From positions 248,001-312,000 of the forward strand of contig NZ_JAKLTQ010000002.1 in NCBI RefSeq assembly GCF_022012395.1: a DNA stretch of 64,000 nucleotides, written 5' to 3'. The translations under genes and the position numbers were made by a program. Below the pieces are notes generated by a model that worked only from the letters and a program-made list of their open reading frames with translations, had not been told where the DNA came from and did not search any database. Positions 9,233-17,271 of this stretch are shown piece after piece. How positions within the stretch are numbered: the stretch's first letter is position 1; each line of letters starts with the position of its first letter. Source of the stretch: Arthrobacter hankyongi. Its GTDB lineage: Bacteria > Actinomycetota > Actinomycetes > Actinomycetales > Micrococcaceae.

Positions 9233-9547
9233 ATGAGCTTTGAAGCACCACAAGTACAGCCTGGCGAACCCGCCCGCCAGCGGCAGCACAACCCCGAGGA
9301 CGAGGTCTCGGTCGAGGTGGTCGTCGCGATCACCTGGGAGGCTGGCCACTACAGCGCACGCTGCCTGGGAATCCCGGACATCTGCACTGAAGGCGAGAGC
9401 ATGGCCGACGCCGTCATCGAGCTGGCCGCAGTCCTGGAACGGCATTTCTCGGCCGGCGGCGGGACCGTAGGCCGGCCCGACCGCTCGGTGCTTTGGCAGC
9501 CGCTGCCAGTGGAAATGCTCACGCCTCTGGACATTGCCGTGGCCTGA
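9233..9547 (+). CDS. HicB-like small protein without HicA
   Basis: The protein has 104 residues and starts after GAGAGGAG. Residues about 28-70 read VAITWEAGHYSARCLGIPD then EGESMADAVIELAAVLERHF. This matches the HicB antitoxin N-terminal fold, a partial RNase H-like domain usually written as Y.A...lPg...G.t..eA. There is no C-terminal helix-turn-helix or ribbon-helix-helix and no HicA toxin next to it. It is the last gene of the CoA-transferase operon, 20 bases after the preceding stop. A regulatory or enzyme-associated role is possible, but the function is unknown. Confidence 0.6.
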   Translation: MSFEAPQVQPGEPARQRQHNPEDEVSVEVVVAITWEAGHYSARCLGIPDICTEGESMADAVIELAAVLERHFSAGGGTVGRPDRSVLWQPLPVEMLTPLDIAVA

Positions 9548-9577
9548 CGCCTTCCCGGATCCGGACCATGTGACGGC

Positions 9578-9608
9578 CTGGCCCCTGCCCGCCTTGGACA
9601 GGGGCCGG
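9578..9608 (+). terminator. Probable terminator after the HicB-like gene
   Basis: An inverted repeat with arms 9580-9587 (GGCCCCTG) and 9599-9606 (CAGGGGCC), plus two more outer pairs, lies 31 bases after the stop. The loop is 11 bases. It has no T-run, as is common in high-GC actinobacteria. Confidence 0.5.
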
Positions 9609-9687
9609 ATGCCTGCCGCCCACTGCCGCCGCTTCCTCGCGCCTTGTGGTGGATCCGCCGAACGCGACGTAACGCAGCAAAAAACTA

Positions 9688-9727
9688 TTGACGCCTTTGA
9701 CGATACTTCGTAGTCTTCTACGAAATA
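9688..9727 (+). promoter_or_regulatory. Promoter of the TRAP operon with palindromic IclR-type operator
   Basis: TTGACG occurs at 9688 and again at 9697 as possible -35 elements. Immediately downstream lies the best palindrome in the window: TACTTCGTAG (9704-9713), TCTT, CTACGAAATA (9718-9727), with perfect 7-bp inner arms. It covers the expected -10 region, which fits a repressor site. The gap is AT-rich. Related sites lie at 38689 and 50135. Confidence 0.55.
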
Positions 9728-9733
9728 GCGCAC

Positions 9734-9749
9734 TGTGAATTGATTCACA
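9734..9749 (+). promoter_or_regulatory. CRP/GlxR-type site
   Basis: TGTGA-ATTGAT-TCACA matches the CRP/GlxR consensus TGTGA-N6-TCACA in all ten fixed positions. It lies 7 bases after the palindromic operator and 61 bases before the TRAP start codon. Placement downstream of the likely promoter would suit repression. Confidence 0.5.
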
Positions 9750-9810
9750 TGACGCTGCGGCGCTGCTCACATCGTAGTGGCTGGATAACTTTTGATAGGA
9801 GAACCCTGCA

Positions 9811-11112
9811 ATGAAAAAGGGAAGCTCGCAGGCCCGGTACCGCCGGGCAGGGGTGGCCGCTTTGCTTGGGGCCGCCATGGTGTCGCTGTCCGCCTGTGCA
9901 GGCGGAGCCGGCGCAGGGAATGCCTCGACGGGGGAGTCCGTTCCTGTCGGCGCCTCCAAAGAGGAGTACATTGCCGCACTCGGGGACATGGAGCCGGTCA
10001 ACCTCACGGTGCAGCTGACCTCGGGTCCCGGTTCCGCCTACTCGGCCGCGCCGGAGGCTTACACCAAGGCCCTGGAGGAATGGTCCGGAGGCAAGCTCAA
10101 GTTCGAGATCCTGTACAGCGGATCCCGGGTGCCGGTCAACGAGATGGACCGGGCCCTGGCCGAGGGCCTGGTGGACATGGGGCAGCACGTTCCGGCCTTC
10201 ACCCCGGACGAGTTCCCGATCAACTCCTTCGCCTCGGATCTGCTCTACCTGCACGAACCGACCCCCGTCGTCGGATCGCTGGAAATGGCGGCCGCCTGGA
10301 TGGAGTTCGGAATCACCCAGAACGCCATCCGGGATGAACTGACCGAGGCCGGCGTCCAGCCGTTGATTCCCCTGATGCCGACCGGCAGTGCCGCCCTGAT
10401 GTGCGCCGAGGAGCCGGGGACCTCCCTGGCCAGCCTCAAGGGCAAGCAGGTCCGCAACAGCTCGGCCGCCCATGGGTCGCAGCTGGAAGCCATCGGCGCC
10501 AACCCGGTCAACGTGCCCACCGCCGAGGTCTACCAGGCCATGCAGCGCGGCGTGGTCGACTGTGCGGCCAGCTCGCTGGCCGTTGCGGACACCCAGGGCC
10601 TGGCAGAAGTGACCAAGCACTGGACCCTTGACCCGCAAGTCCAGTTCTCCGGCACTCCGGTGGGCTTCGGGCTGAGCCTCGCTGTGTGGAACGAACTGCC
10701 CCTGGCCGCCCGGCAGCTGATGTGGGACCGCCTCGACGTCTATGTCGAGAACCATGTGAAGTCGACAATGTTCGGCACCTACGAGGCAGCCCTGAGCGAG
10801 GCCCGCAAGCACAACGTGGAGTTCCACGAGTGGGATGCCGACACACGTGAGGCACTGCGGGGCTACTTTGACGACTTCCTGGCCCAGGCCCCGGGCAAGG
10901 CACCTGCAGGTATCGACGGACAGGCCCTGGTGGGTGCCGCCGTCGACGGCCACGCCGCCTGGAAGGAGATCATCACCGGGGAACTCGGCTACGGCGACGA
11001 AGTTCCCTGGTCCGAATTCGACACCTGGCTGGCAGGCAACGAGCTGGATCTGCAGCCGTTTGTGGACCGGATGGTCAAGGACGTGCTGGAACCGCACCGG
11101 CCTGCCGCCTAG
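9811..11112 (+). CDS. TRAP transporter substrate-binding lipoprotein (DctP type), copy 1
   Basis: The protein has 433 residues. The N-terminus is a lipoprotein signal: basic residues, a hydrophobic run and lipobox LSAC with lipidated C29. This makes it a membrane-anchored extracytoplasmic binding protein. Conserved DctP features include LYSGSRVP near residue 105 and VNVPTAEVYQAMQRGVVDC near residue 235, the segment before the carboxylate-binding strand. DctP proteins usually bind carboxylic acids. A close paralog follows after 95 bases, then a single pair of permease genes. The start has AGGAG about 11 bases upstream. Confidence 0.92.
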   Translation: MKKGSSQARYRRAGVAALLGAAMVSLSACAGGAGAGNASTGESVPVGASKEEYIAALGDMEPVNLTVQLTSGPGSAYSAAPEAYTKALEEWSGGKLKFEILYSGSRVPVNEMDRALAEGLVDMGQHVPAFTPDEFPINSFASDLLYLHEPTPVVGSLEMAAAWMEFGITQNAIRDELTEAGVQPLIPLMPTGSAALMCAEEPGTSLASLKGKQVRNSSAAHGSQLEAIGANPVNVPTAEVYQAMQRGVVDCAASSLAVADTQGLAEVTKHWTLDPQVQFSGTPVGFGLSLAVWNELPLAARQLMWDRLDVYVENHVKSTMFGTYEAALSEARKHNVEFHEWDADTREALRGYFDDFLAQAPGKAPAGIDGQALVGAAVDGHAAWKEIITGELGYGDEVPWSEFDTWLAGNELDLQPFVDRMVKDVLEPHRPAA

Positions 11113-11207
11113 AGCAGCCCATCCCGTACGAAGCATTACGGAAGCCGCTGGCGGGTGCTGCCGCACCCGTCAGCCTGGCAGGGGGAATCGATGAAAGAGG
11201 TATCAGC

Positions 11208-12494
11208 ATGACAGGCAGGCTCTCCTCGCGATCCATGTTCCTGGCTGGCGGCGTTACCGTGGCGGGCATGGTTCTGGCCAGCTGCGCGGCGGGAAGCAGC
11301 AGTGCGGCCAGCCAGGAGTCCGTGTCCGCGAACGCCTCCCAGACGGAGTACCAGGCCGCGCTGGCCGGGCTGGATCCGGTCACCCTGACCATGCAGTTGC
11401 CGGCCGGTCCCGGTACAGTGACGTCCGCACCCGCAGAGGCCTATGCGGCGGCCGTGGAGAAGTGGTCGGGCGGGAAGATCGGTTTCGACATCCTGTATTC
11501 CGGATCCCGGGTGCCGACGAACGAAATGAATGAGGCCCTGGCGGACGGCCTGGTCGATATCGGCATGCACATGCCGGTTTCGGCGCCGGAGGCCTTTCCA
11601 GCCAGCACTCTGGCCGGGGACCTGATGTTCCTGCAGGAACCGACCCCGCTGCTGGGGTCGATGCAGCTTGTCTCCTCCTGGATGGAATTCGGCGTGGAGC
11701 AGAAGGAGATTACCCGGGAGGTCCTGGACCATGGCATCCAGCCGCTGCTGCCGCTGCTGCCCACCAGTGGTGTCTCGCTGCTCTGCGCCAAGGAACCGGT
11801 CACCTCGCTGTCCGAGACGAAAGGCAAGCAGATCAGGGCGAGCGCGCCCTCAAACGGCCCGGCCCTCGAGGCGCTTGGCGCTACGGTGGTCAGCCTGCCG
11901 ATTGCCGAGGTCTATCAAGGCATGCAGCGCGGCGTGGTGGATTGCGCGAGCACCACCCCGTCTGCCATCAACCCGATGGGACTGTTCGAAGTGACCAGTG
12001 ACTGGACACTCGACCCGGAAGTCCAGCTGCCGGCCTCGCCGATGGCGTTTGGCATCAGCAAGCCCACGTGGGACGGTCTGCCGCTGGCGGCCAGGCAACT
12101 GCTCTGGGACCGTCTCGATGTCTTCGTCGAGAAGCAGCTCTCCGACGCCACGTTCGCCCAAATCGGGGAGGCCTTGGCCGGGGCAGCCAAGCACGGCGTC
12201 CGGATCCACAAGTGGGCCCCGGACGCCCGCGAAGCGCTCAAGGCCCATCAGGACCAGGTGCTGGACGAGGCTTCGGACCTTGCCCCGGATGGCGTGGACG
12301 GGCAGGCCTTCGTGGCGGCCGCGAAGGAAACCAGCGCGCGCTGGCGGAGCATTCTCACCCAGGACCTCGGGCTCAAGGACGAGGCAACCTGGGACGAATT
12401 CGGCCAGTGGCTCACCGACAATGCCCTGGACGCAGGCCCGTTGGCCGACAAGCTCGTCACAGAAGTCATTGCACCCAACAGGCCGGTGTCGTGA
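11208..12494 (+). CDS. TRAP transporter substrate-binding lipoprotein (DctP type), copy 2
   Basis: The protein has 428 residues with lipobox LASC (C26). It is clearly homologous along its length to the preceding protein: both share ILYSGSRVP.NEM, AEVYQ.MQRGVVDC and LPLAARQL.WDRLDV. The pair therefore comes from a tandem duplication. Because only one DctQ and one DctM follow, both binding proteins probably feed the same permease with different ligands. The stop overlaps the proposed GTG of dctQ. Confidence 0.92.
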   Translation: MTGRLSSRSMFLAGGVTVAGMVLASCAAGSSSAASQESVSANASQTEYQAALAGLDPVTLTMQLPAGPGTVTSAPAEAYAAAVEKWSGGKIGFDILYSGSRVPTNEMNEALADGLVDIGMHMPVSAPEAFPASTLAGDLMFLQEPTPLLGSMQLVSSWMEFGVEQKEITREVLDHGIQPLLPLLPTSGVSLLCAKEPVTSLSETKGKQIRASAPSNGPALEALGATVVSLPIAEVYQGMQRGVVDCASTTPSAINPMGLFEVTSDWTLDPEVQLPASPMAFGISKPTWDGLPLAARQLLWDRLDVFVEKQLSDATFAQIGEALAGAAKHGVRIHKWAPDAREALKAHQDQVLDEASDLAPDGVDGQAFVAAAKETSARWRSILTQDLGLKDEATWDEFGQWLTDNALDAGPLADKLVTEVIAPNRPVS

Positions 12495-13108
12495 GCGGCG
12501 CCGTCCTTCAGCCGGAAGGGGTTGAGACATCAGTGGACGCACTTCCCACGGAGCAGGACGCAAATACGGGCACCGGTCCTACGGTGCTGGAACGGATCAT
12601 CGGCTGGTTCGGGGTTCCCGGCATCCTGGCCGTGATCATCCTGATGCTGCATACAGTGCTGAACGCGCTGATGCGCAAAACACCCGCAGGGTCCCTGCAC
12701 GGCACCCTCGAATACGGCGGTTATTGGTACATGACCATGATCTGCATGCTCGGCCTGGTCTGGGCGCAGCAAAAGGGCGAGCATATCGACGCCAGGCTTG
12801 TCTTCGACCGCGTGCCCCGGCCGGTGCAGCGCGAATTCGAGTTGTTCTCCCATGCCGTGACCTTCGCCCTGTGCGCCGCGTTCGCAGTCTTCGGCTGGTT
12901 CGAGGCACTGGACAAGATGGAAATCGGAGCCACCGCCGGGGTCTCGGGTGTGATTATCTGGCCTGCCGTCTTCTTCGTCCCGTTCGGCTTCGCCCTTATT
13001 GCCATCCAGATCGTACTGAACTTCCTCCGACTTCTCCGTACCCGGTCCGGGGCCAACGCCGCAGCCGACCGGTCTGAAGAAGGGCTTGTACACGATGTCC
13101 TCAGCTGA
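12491..13108 (+). CDS. TRAP transporter small permease (DctQ type)
   Basis: The protein has 205 residues if it starts at GTG 12491, which overlaps the preceding stop as GTGA. An alternative GTG at 12533 has AAGGGG upstream and would give 191 residues. Four hydrophobic segments are visible: GVPGILAVIILML, YMTMICMLGLVW, AVTFALCAAFAVFGW and WPAVFFVPFGFALIA. This is the DctQ topology. DctQ joins DctM in the sodium- or proton-driven permease. It overlaps dctM by 14 bases. Confidence 0.85.
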   Translation: MSGAVLQPEGVETSVDALPTEQDANTGTGPTVLERIIGWFGVPGILAVIILMLHTVLNALMRKTPAGSLHGTLEYGGYWYMTMICMLGLVWAQQKGEHIDARLVFDRVPRPVQREFELFSHAVTFALCAAFAVFGWFEALDKMEIGATAGVSGVIIWPAVFFVPFGFALIAIQIVLNFLRLLRTRSGANAAADRSEEGLVHDVLS

Positions 13109-14609
13109 AACCGACCTGCTCGAGCGCGACGGCGCGTTCCCGATCCAGCCATCGGCGCGTGGGGCAAAGTCCCATCCGGATGGCACATCCCGCAGCCGGT
13201 TGCTGTGGCGGGTCATTCCGGGGGCCCTAATCCTGGGCACCGGCATCGGCATGTGGCTGGACGTTACGCCGCAGACTGTCGGCGTCCTTGGCCTGGTAAT
13301 GATGCTGGCCCTGATGATGATTAAGCTCCCGGTCGGGGTGGCCATGGCCGTGCCGGGCATCCTGGGGGTCTGGGCGATTCTTGGCTGGCGCTCCACCGAA
13401 GGCGTGCTGAGCCGGATGGCCTTCGACAACGTCGCTTCCTGGTCGCTGACCGTGCTGCCGATGTTCGTCATGATGGGCATGTTGCTGGCCCGCTCCGGAA
13501 TCACCGAAAACCTCTACACCGCAGCCCGCCAGTGGGTGGGCTGGCTGCCCGGCGGCCTGGCCGTAGGTACCAACATTGCCGGTGCCGGTCTGGCATCAAT
13601 CTCCGGCTCCACGTTCGGCACTGCCTATGCCCTCACCCGTGCCGGTGTTCCGGAAATGCTCAAGGCAGGCTATGACCGACGGCTGGCTGTCGGCTCCGTA
13701 CTGGCCGCGGGCACGCTGGCCCACCTGATTCCGCCGAGCCTTTTTATGGTGATCTACGCGGGCATTGCCGAAGTCCCCGTCGGACCGCAGCTGATGGCCG
13801 GATTGGTTCCGGGCATCGTGCTGATGGGCATGTGCTGCGTGGTCGTTATCGCCATTGCCGTGGTACGCCCCTCAGCGGTCGGATCGGGCCAGGCCAAGAT
13901 CACGGCCACCTGGGCAGAGCGTCTCCAGAGCCTCGTCAAAATCTGGCCGGCACCGGCGCTGATGCTGGTGGTGGTCGGCGGCCTGTTCACCGGGTTCTTC
14001 ACCGCCACCGAGGTGGGTGCCGTTGGTGCCTTGGGCGCCCTGCTTATCACCCTCTGGGTGCGCCGCAAGGATAATGCGGGCAAGGCGGTGCGGGAGGCCC
14101 TGATCTCCACCGTCTCCACCATGGGCGCGCTCGCGCTGCTGCTGGTCGGCGCACACGTGCTCAGCCGCTTCCTCTCCGTCAGCGGCCTGATCACCGATCT
14201 GGTCGACGTCGTCGCAGCCCTGGGCCTGGGCCGGGTGGAATTCCTCCTGCTGCTCATCGTCGTCTACCTGGTGCTCGGCATGTTCATGGACTCTCTGGCC
14301 ATGATGCTGGTGACGGTGCCGATCCTGCTGCCGGTGCTGGAGACACTGGGAGTCGACCCGATCTGGTTCGGCGTCTTCATCGTCATCATGTGCGAGCTGG
14401 CGGTGATCACCCCGCCGGTGGGCATCCTAGCCTTCGTGGTCCACGCGATTGTCCAAGACAAGGAAGTCAATCTGGGGACCAGGATCACCCTGGGCGATGT
14501 CTTCAAGTCCGTGGCCGTGATTGTCCCGGTGCCGCTGATCCTGATCGGCCTGATGATCGCCTTCCCCGATGCTGTGCTGTGGCTGGCGAGCAATACGGCG
14601 GCACCCTAG
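13095..14609 (+). CDS. TRAP transporter large permease (DctM type)
   Basis: The protein has 504 residues from ATG 13095, preferred over TTG 13086 because AGAAGGG lies at a good distance. It has a 40-residue cytoplasmic lead and about 12 hydrophobic segments. DctM hallmarks include SGSTFGTAYALTRAGVPEM near residue 170, the PPS motif in HLIPPSLFMVIYAG, and the C-terminal ITPPVGILAFVVHAI. It forms the ion-coupled channel that takes ligand from the two binding lipoproteins. Confidence 0.92.
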   Translation: MSSAETDLLERDGAFPIQPSARGAKSHPDGTSRSRLLWRVIPGALILGTGIGMWLDVTPQTVGVLGLVMMLALMMIKLPVGVAMAVPGILGVWAILGWRSTEGVLSRMAFDNVASWSLTVLPMFVMMGMLLARSGITENLYTAARQWVGWLPGGLAVGTNIAGAGLASISGSTFGTAYALTRAGVPEMLKAGYDRRLAVGSVLAAGTLAHLIPPSLFMVIYAGIAEVPVGPQLMAGLVPGIVLMGMCCVVVIAIAVVRPSAVGSGQAKITATWAERLQSLVKIWPAPALMLVVVGGLFTGFFTATEVGAVGALGALLITLWVRRKDNAGKAVREALISTVSTMGALALLLVGAHVLSRFLSVSGLITDLVDVVAALGLGRVEFLLLLIVVYLVLGMFMDSLAMMLVTVPILLPVLETLGVDPIWFGVFIVIMCELAVITPPVGILAFVVHAIVQDKEVNLGTRITLGDVFKSVAVIVPVPLILIGLMIAFPDAVLWLASNTAAP

Positions 14610-14658
14610 CGGTGTCCCGGCCATCCGGATTTCCTACAAATGAACGGAACCTAATGCG

Positions 14659-16140
14659 ATGAGCTACACCCAGACTCTTGCGCGTTTTGCCGCCGCGACG
14701 CGCTTCGAGGACCTGCCGGACGCGGCACGGCGCGCCGGCAAGCTGCTGATCAAGGACACACTCGCCTGCGCCGTCGCCGGCCACGAAGTGCCCTCCAGCA
14801 CGCTGATCAACCGCGTGGTGGGCAGCTACGGCGGGACGCCCGAGGCAACCGTCCTGGTCACCGGCCAGAAGCTGCCCGCCGCCCTGGCCGCACACATCAA
14901 CTCGCACCTGAGCAACGCCATCGACGCCGACGACACCATCCACTACAAGGCGCACGTGGCTGCCGGCGTCGTGGCCCCGGCACTGGCCGTGGCCGAACGC
15001 GAGGGCAGCTCCAGCCAGGACCTGCTGGCCGCCGTGATCCTTGGCTACGACGTCGCCGGGCGGATTGCGATGTCGCTGCGCTCGCTGGTGGTCAACGAGC
15101 AGGGTGAGCTGCAGTTCGCGCAGGTGAGCGGCTACAGCAGCGTGGTCTTCGGCGCCACTGTCGCCGCCGGGAGGCTGCTGGGCCTGGACCCGGACCAGAT
15201 GCGTCACGCTTTTGGCATCGCGGCGGCCAGTGCCCCGCTGCCGTCCTCGTCGCAGTTCGGCCGCGAGCTGCCCCGGCCGATGACCAAGTACGCCCTTTAC
15301 GGCGCGCTGGGCGAGGCCGGGGTCACCGCCGCGCTGCTGGCCCGCGAGGGCTTCACCGCCGAGCAATCGGTGCTCGACGGCGACCGCGGCTTCTGGCGGG
15401 TCGTCGGTTCCGTGGACTGCAACTGGGAGGCGCTCACCGGCCGGCTGGGCGAACGCTGGCTGGTGGAGGAAGTGACCTATAAGCCCTACCCGGCCTGCCG
15501 GTTCCTGAACGCCGCAATCGACATGTTTCGCGACCTGCGCCGCCGCCACAACCTGGACATCGAAGACATCGAGGGCATCGAGGTGGGTCTGCACGGCGCG
15601 GCCCTGTCCAAGCACATGGACAACCCCGTAGTGGAGACGGCGGTGGACGCCTTCTTCAGCCTGCCGTACCTGCTCTCCGCCGCAGCCTTCTGCGGCGAGC
15701 CCGGGCCGAACTGGCACACCGAGGAGGCCCGGAGCAACGAAGCCATGAAGGCCTTCGCACGCAAGGTCAAGGTCGGGCTGGAACCGCGGGCCGCCGCGGC
15801 GGCCTCCGAGGACCTGGCCAAGTACGGGCACAACGTGCGGATGCCCAGCAGCGTCTCGATTACGGCCGGGGGCGCGGTGTACAGCGATTCCCGGAATTTC
15901 GCCTATGGCGACCCGTACTCGGAGGACACCCGGTTCACCGACGCCGACGCCGACCGGAAGTTCCGCACCTTCTGCTCCGGTGTCCTGAGCGGGACCCGGA
16001 TCGACGCCGCGCTCGAGCTGCTGGACGCGCTCGACAGCGGGGTTTCCGTCGCGGACCTGGCATCGCAGCTGGTCAGTGAGCGCGAAGCCAGCCTGGTCAC
16101 GGCGGGAGCCACCGCCACGGCCCTGACGGACCTGCCGTGA
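14659..16140 (+). CDS. MmgE/PrpD family protein
   Basis: The protein has 493 residues, the usual family length. It has the family's all-helical N-terminal domain with HINSHLSNAIDADDT near residue 90 and a C-terminal part with VTYKPYPACRFLNAAIDMF near residue 275, a well-conserved family segment. Members include 2-methylcitrate dehydratase, cis-aconitate decarboxylase and related lyases or isomerases of tricarboxylic and branched dicarboxylic acids. The placement after the TRAP genes and before an SDR and a fused CoA-transferase suggests it acts on the imported acid. No methylcitrate synthase lies nearby, so a housekeeping PrpD role is unlikely. The stop overlaps the next start. Confidence 0.85.
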   Translation: MSYTQTLARFAAATRFEDLPDAARRAGKLLIKDTLACAVAGHEVPSSTLINRVVGSYGGTPEATVLVTGQKLPAALAAHINSHLSNAIDADDTIHYKAHVAAGVVAPALAVAEREGSSSQDLLAAVILGYDVAGRIAMSLRSLVVNEQGELQFAQVSGYSSVVFGATVAAGRLLGLDPDQMRHAFGIAAASAPLPSSSQFGRELPRPMTKYALYGALGEAGVTAALLAREGFTAEQSVLDGDRGFWRVVGSVDCNWEALTGRLGERWLVEEVTYKPYPACRFLNAAIDMFRDLRRRHNLDIEDIEGIEVGLHGAALSKHMDNPVVETAVDAFFSLPYLLSAAAFCGEPGPNWHTEEARSNEAMKAFARKVKVGLEPRAAAAASEDLAKYGHNVRMPSSVSITAGGAVYSDSRNFAYGDPYSEDTRFTDADADRKFRTFCSGVLSGTRIDAALELLDALDSGVSVADLASQLVSEREASLVTAGATATALTDLP

Positions 16141-17249
16141 AGGCCCTGTTGGTCGGTGGCAGCGGCGGAACCGGCATGCACCTGGCCCGGGGGCTGACCG
16201 ACCGGGGCTACGAAGTAACCATCCTGCACCGCGGGGTCCACGAAACGGCCGAAATCCAGCACTACCGGCATATCCACGCGGACCCGCACTTCGCGGACCA
16301 GGTCCGCGAGGCCATCGGCTCGGAGACCTTCGACCTGGTGATGCTCACCTACGGGCGTCTCGAACAGCTGGCCCGCGTTTTCGCCGGACGCTGCCAGCGC
16401 CTGCTGGCAGTCGGTGCCGTGGCGGCCTACGCCGGATTCCTGGACCCGGCGGCCGCCGTCCCCGCGGGGACCCGCCTGCTGGCGGCGGAATCCTCCCTCC
16501 CGGCCGGTGAGGGCCCGGTGGTCAACGAGAAGGCGGCGGCCTTCGGCCGGAAAGTCGTCGCGGCCGAACGCGCGGTGCTCGAGGAACACGGGCGCGGCTC
16601 CTACTCCGCCACCCTGTTCCGGTATCCCACCATCTACGGCCCGCACGCCGTGCCCATTCCGGCCACCAGCGAGTGGTCCTACATCAAGCGACTGCAGGAC
16701 CGGCGTCCAATCATCCTGCTGCCCCACGGCGGACTGGCCTGCGTTACCCGCTGCGCTGCCGTCAACGCCGCCCATGCGGTGCTGCTGGCCTTGGACACCC
16801 CCGCCTCCGCCGGGGAAATCTTCAATGTGGCCGATGACGACCAGTACTCGCACTCCCAGTGGGCGGAAATGATCATGGACGTGCTGGGGGAGCGGGCCGA
16901 ACTGGTGGGCCTTCCGCAGACACTGAACTGGGCCGCCGGCCACCTGCTGACCATGGGCGGCACCACCTCGACCCACATGCTGGTGGATTCTTCCAAGGCC
17001 CGCCACGTGCTGGGCTACCGGGACAAGGTCAGTGCCCGCGATGCCCTGGCGCAAACCGTGGCATGGGTGGCGCAGAACCCGCCGTCGAAAGGAGTCGATC
17101 CCTTCGACTATGTGCTGGAGGACCAGGTCTTCGCGGCGCTCACGAAGCTGGCCGACGACGTGGCTCCGTTGAAGCGGGACCCGGAGGTCACCCACGCCTA
17201 CGCCCACCCCAAGGCGCCGGGCGGACAGGCGGATCACCGTGGCCGGTAG
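16137..17249 (+). CDS. Atypical/extended SDR-like NAD(P)-binding oxidoreductase
   Basis: The protein has 370 residues and starts with GTG overlapping the upstream stop as GTGA. The N-terminus has the dinucleotide-binding loop GGSGGTGMHLARGL (residues 7-20). A tyrosine/serine pattern of a classical SDR is not clear, but FRYPTIYGPH and FNVADDDQYSHSQWAEMI are typical of NAD-dependent epimerase/dehydratase relatives. The substrate is unknown. It is sandwiched in an operon between MmgE/PrpD and a fused CoA-transferase. Confidence 0.75.
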   Translation: MKALLVGGSGGTGMHLARGLTDRGYEVTILHRGVHETAEIQHYRHIHADPHFADQVREAIGSETFDLVMLTYGRLEQLARVFAGRCQRLLAVGAVAAYAGFLDPAAAVPAGTRLLAAESSLPAGEGPVVNEKAAAFGRKVVAAERAVLEEHGRGSYSATLFRYPTIYGPHAVPIPATSEWSYIKRLQDRRPIILLPHGGLACVTRCAAVNAAHAVLLALDTPASAGEIFNVADDDQYSHSQWAEMIMDVLGERAELVGLPQTLNWAAGHLLTMGGTTSTHMLVDSSKARHVLGYRDKVSARDALAQTVAWVAQNPPSKGVDPFDYVLEDQVFAALTKLADDVAPLKRDPEVTHAYAHPKAPGGQADHRGR

Positions 17250-17271
17250 GGCAACCGAAGGAGCTGTAGTT

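Noticed and set aside
12068-12490. Upstream extension of the TRAP small permease
   Set aside because: It lies over the second DctP gene in another frame and shows no domain.
14659-16140. PrpD of a methylcitrate cycle
   Set aside because: No methylcitrate synthase or methylisocitrate lyase gene is nearby; the TRAP/CoA-transferase context suggests another acid.
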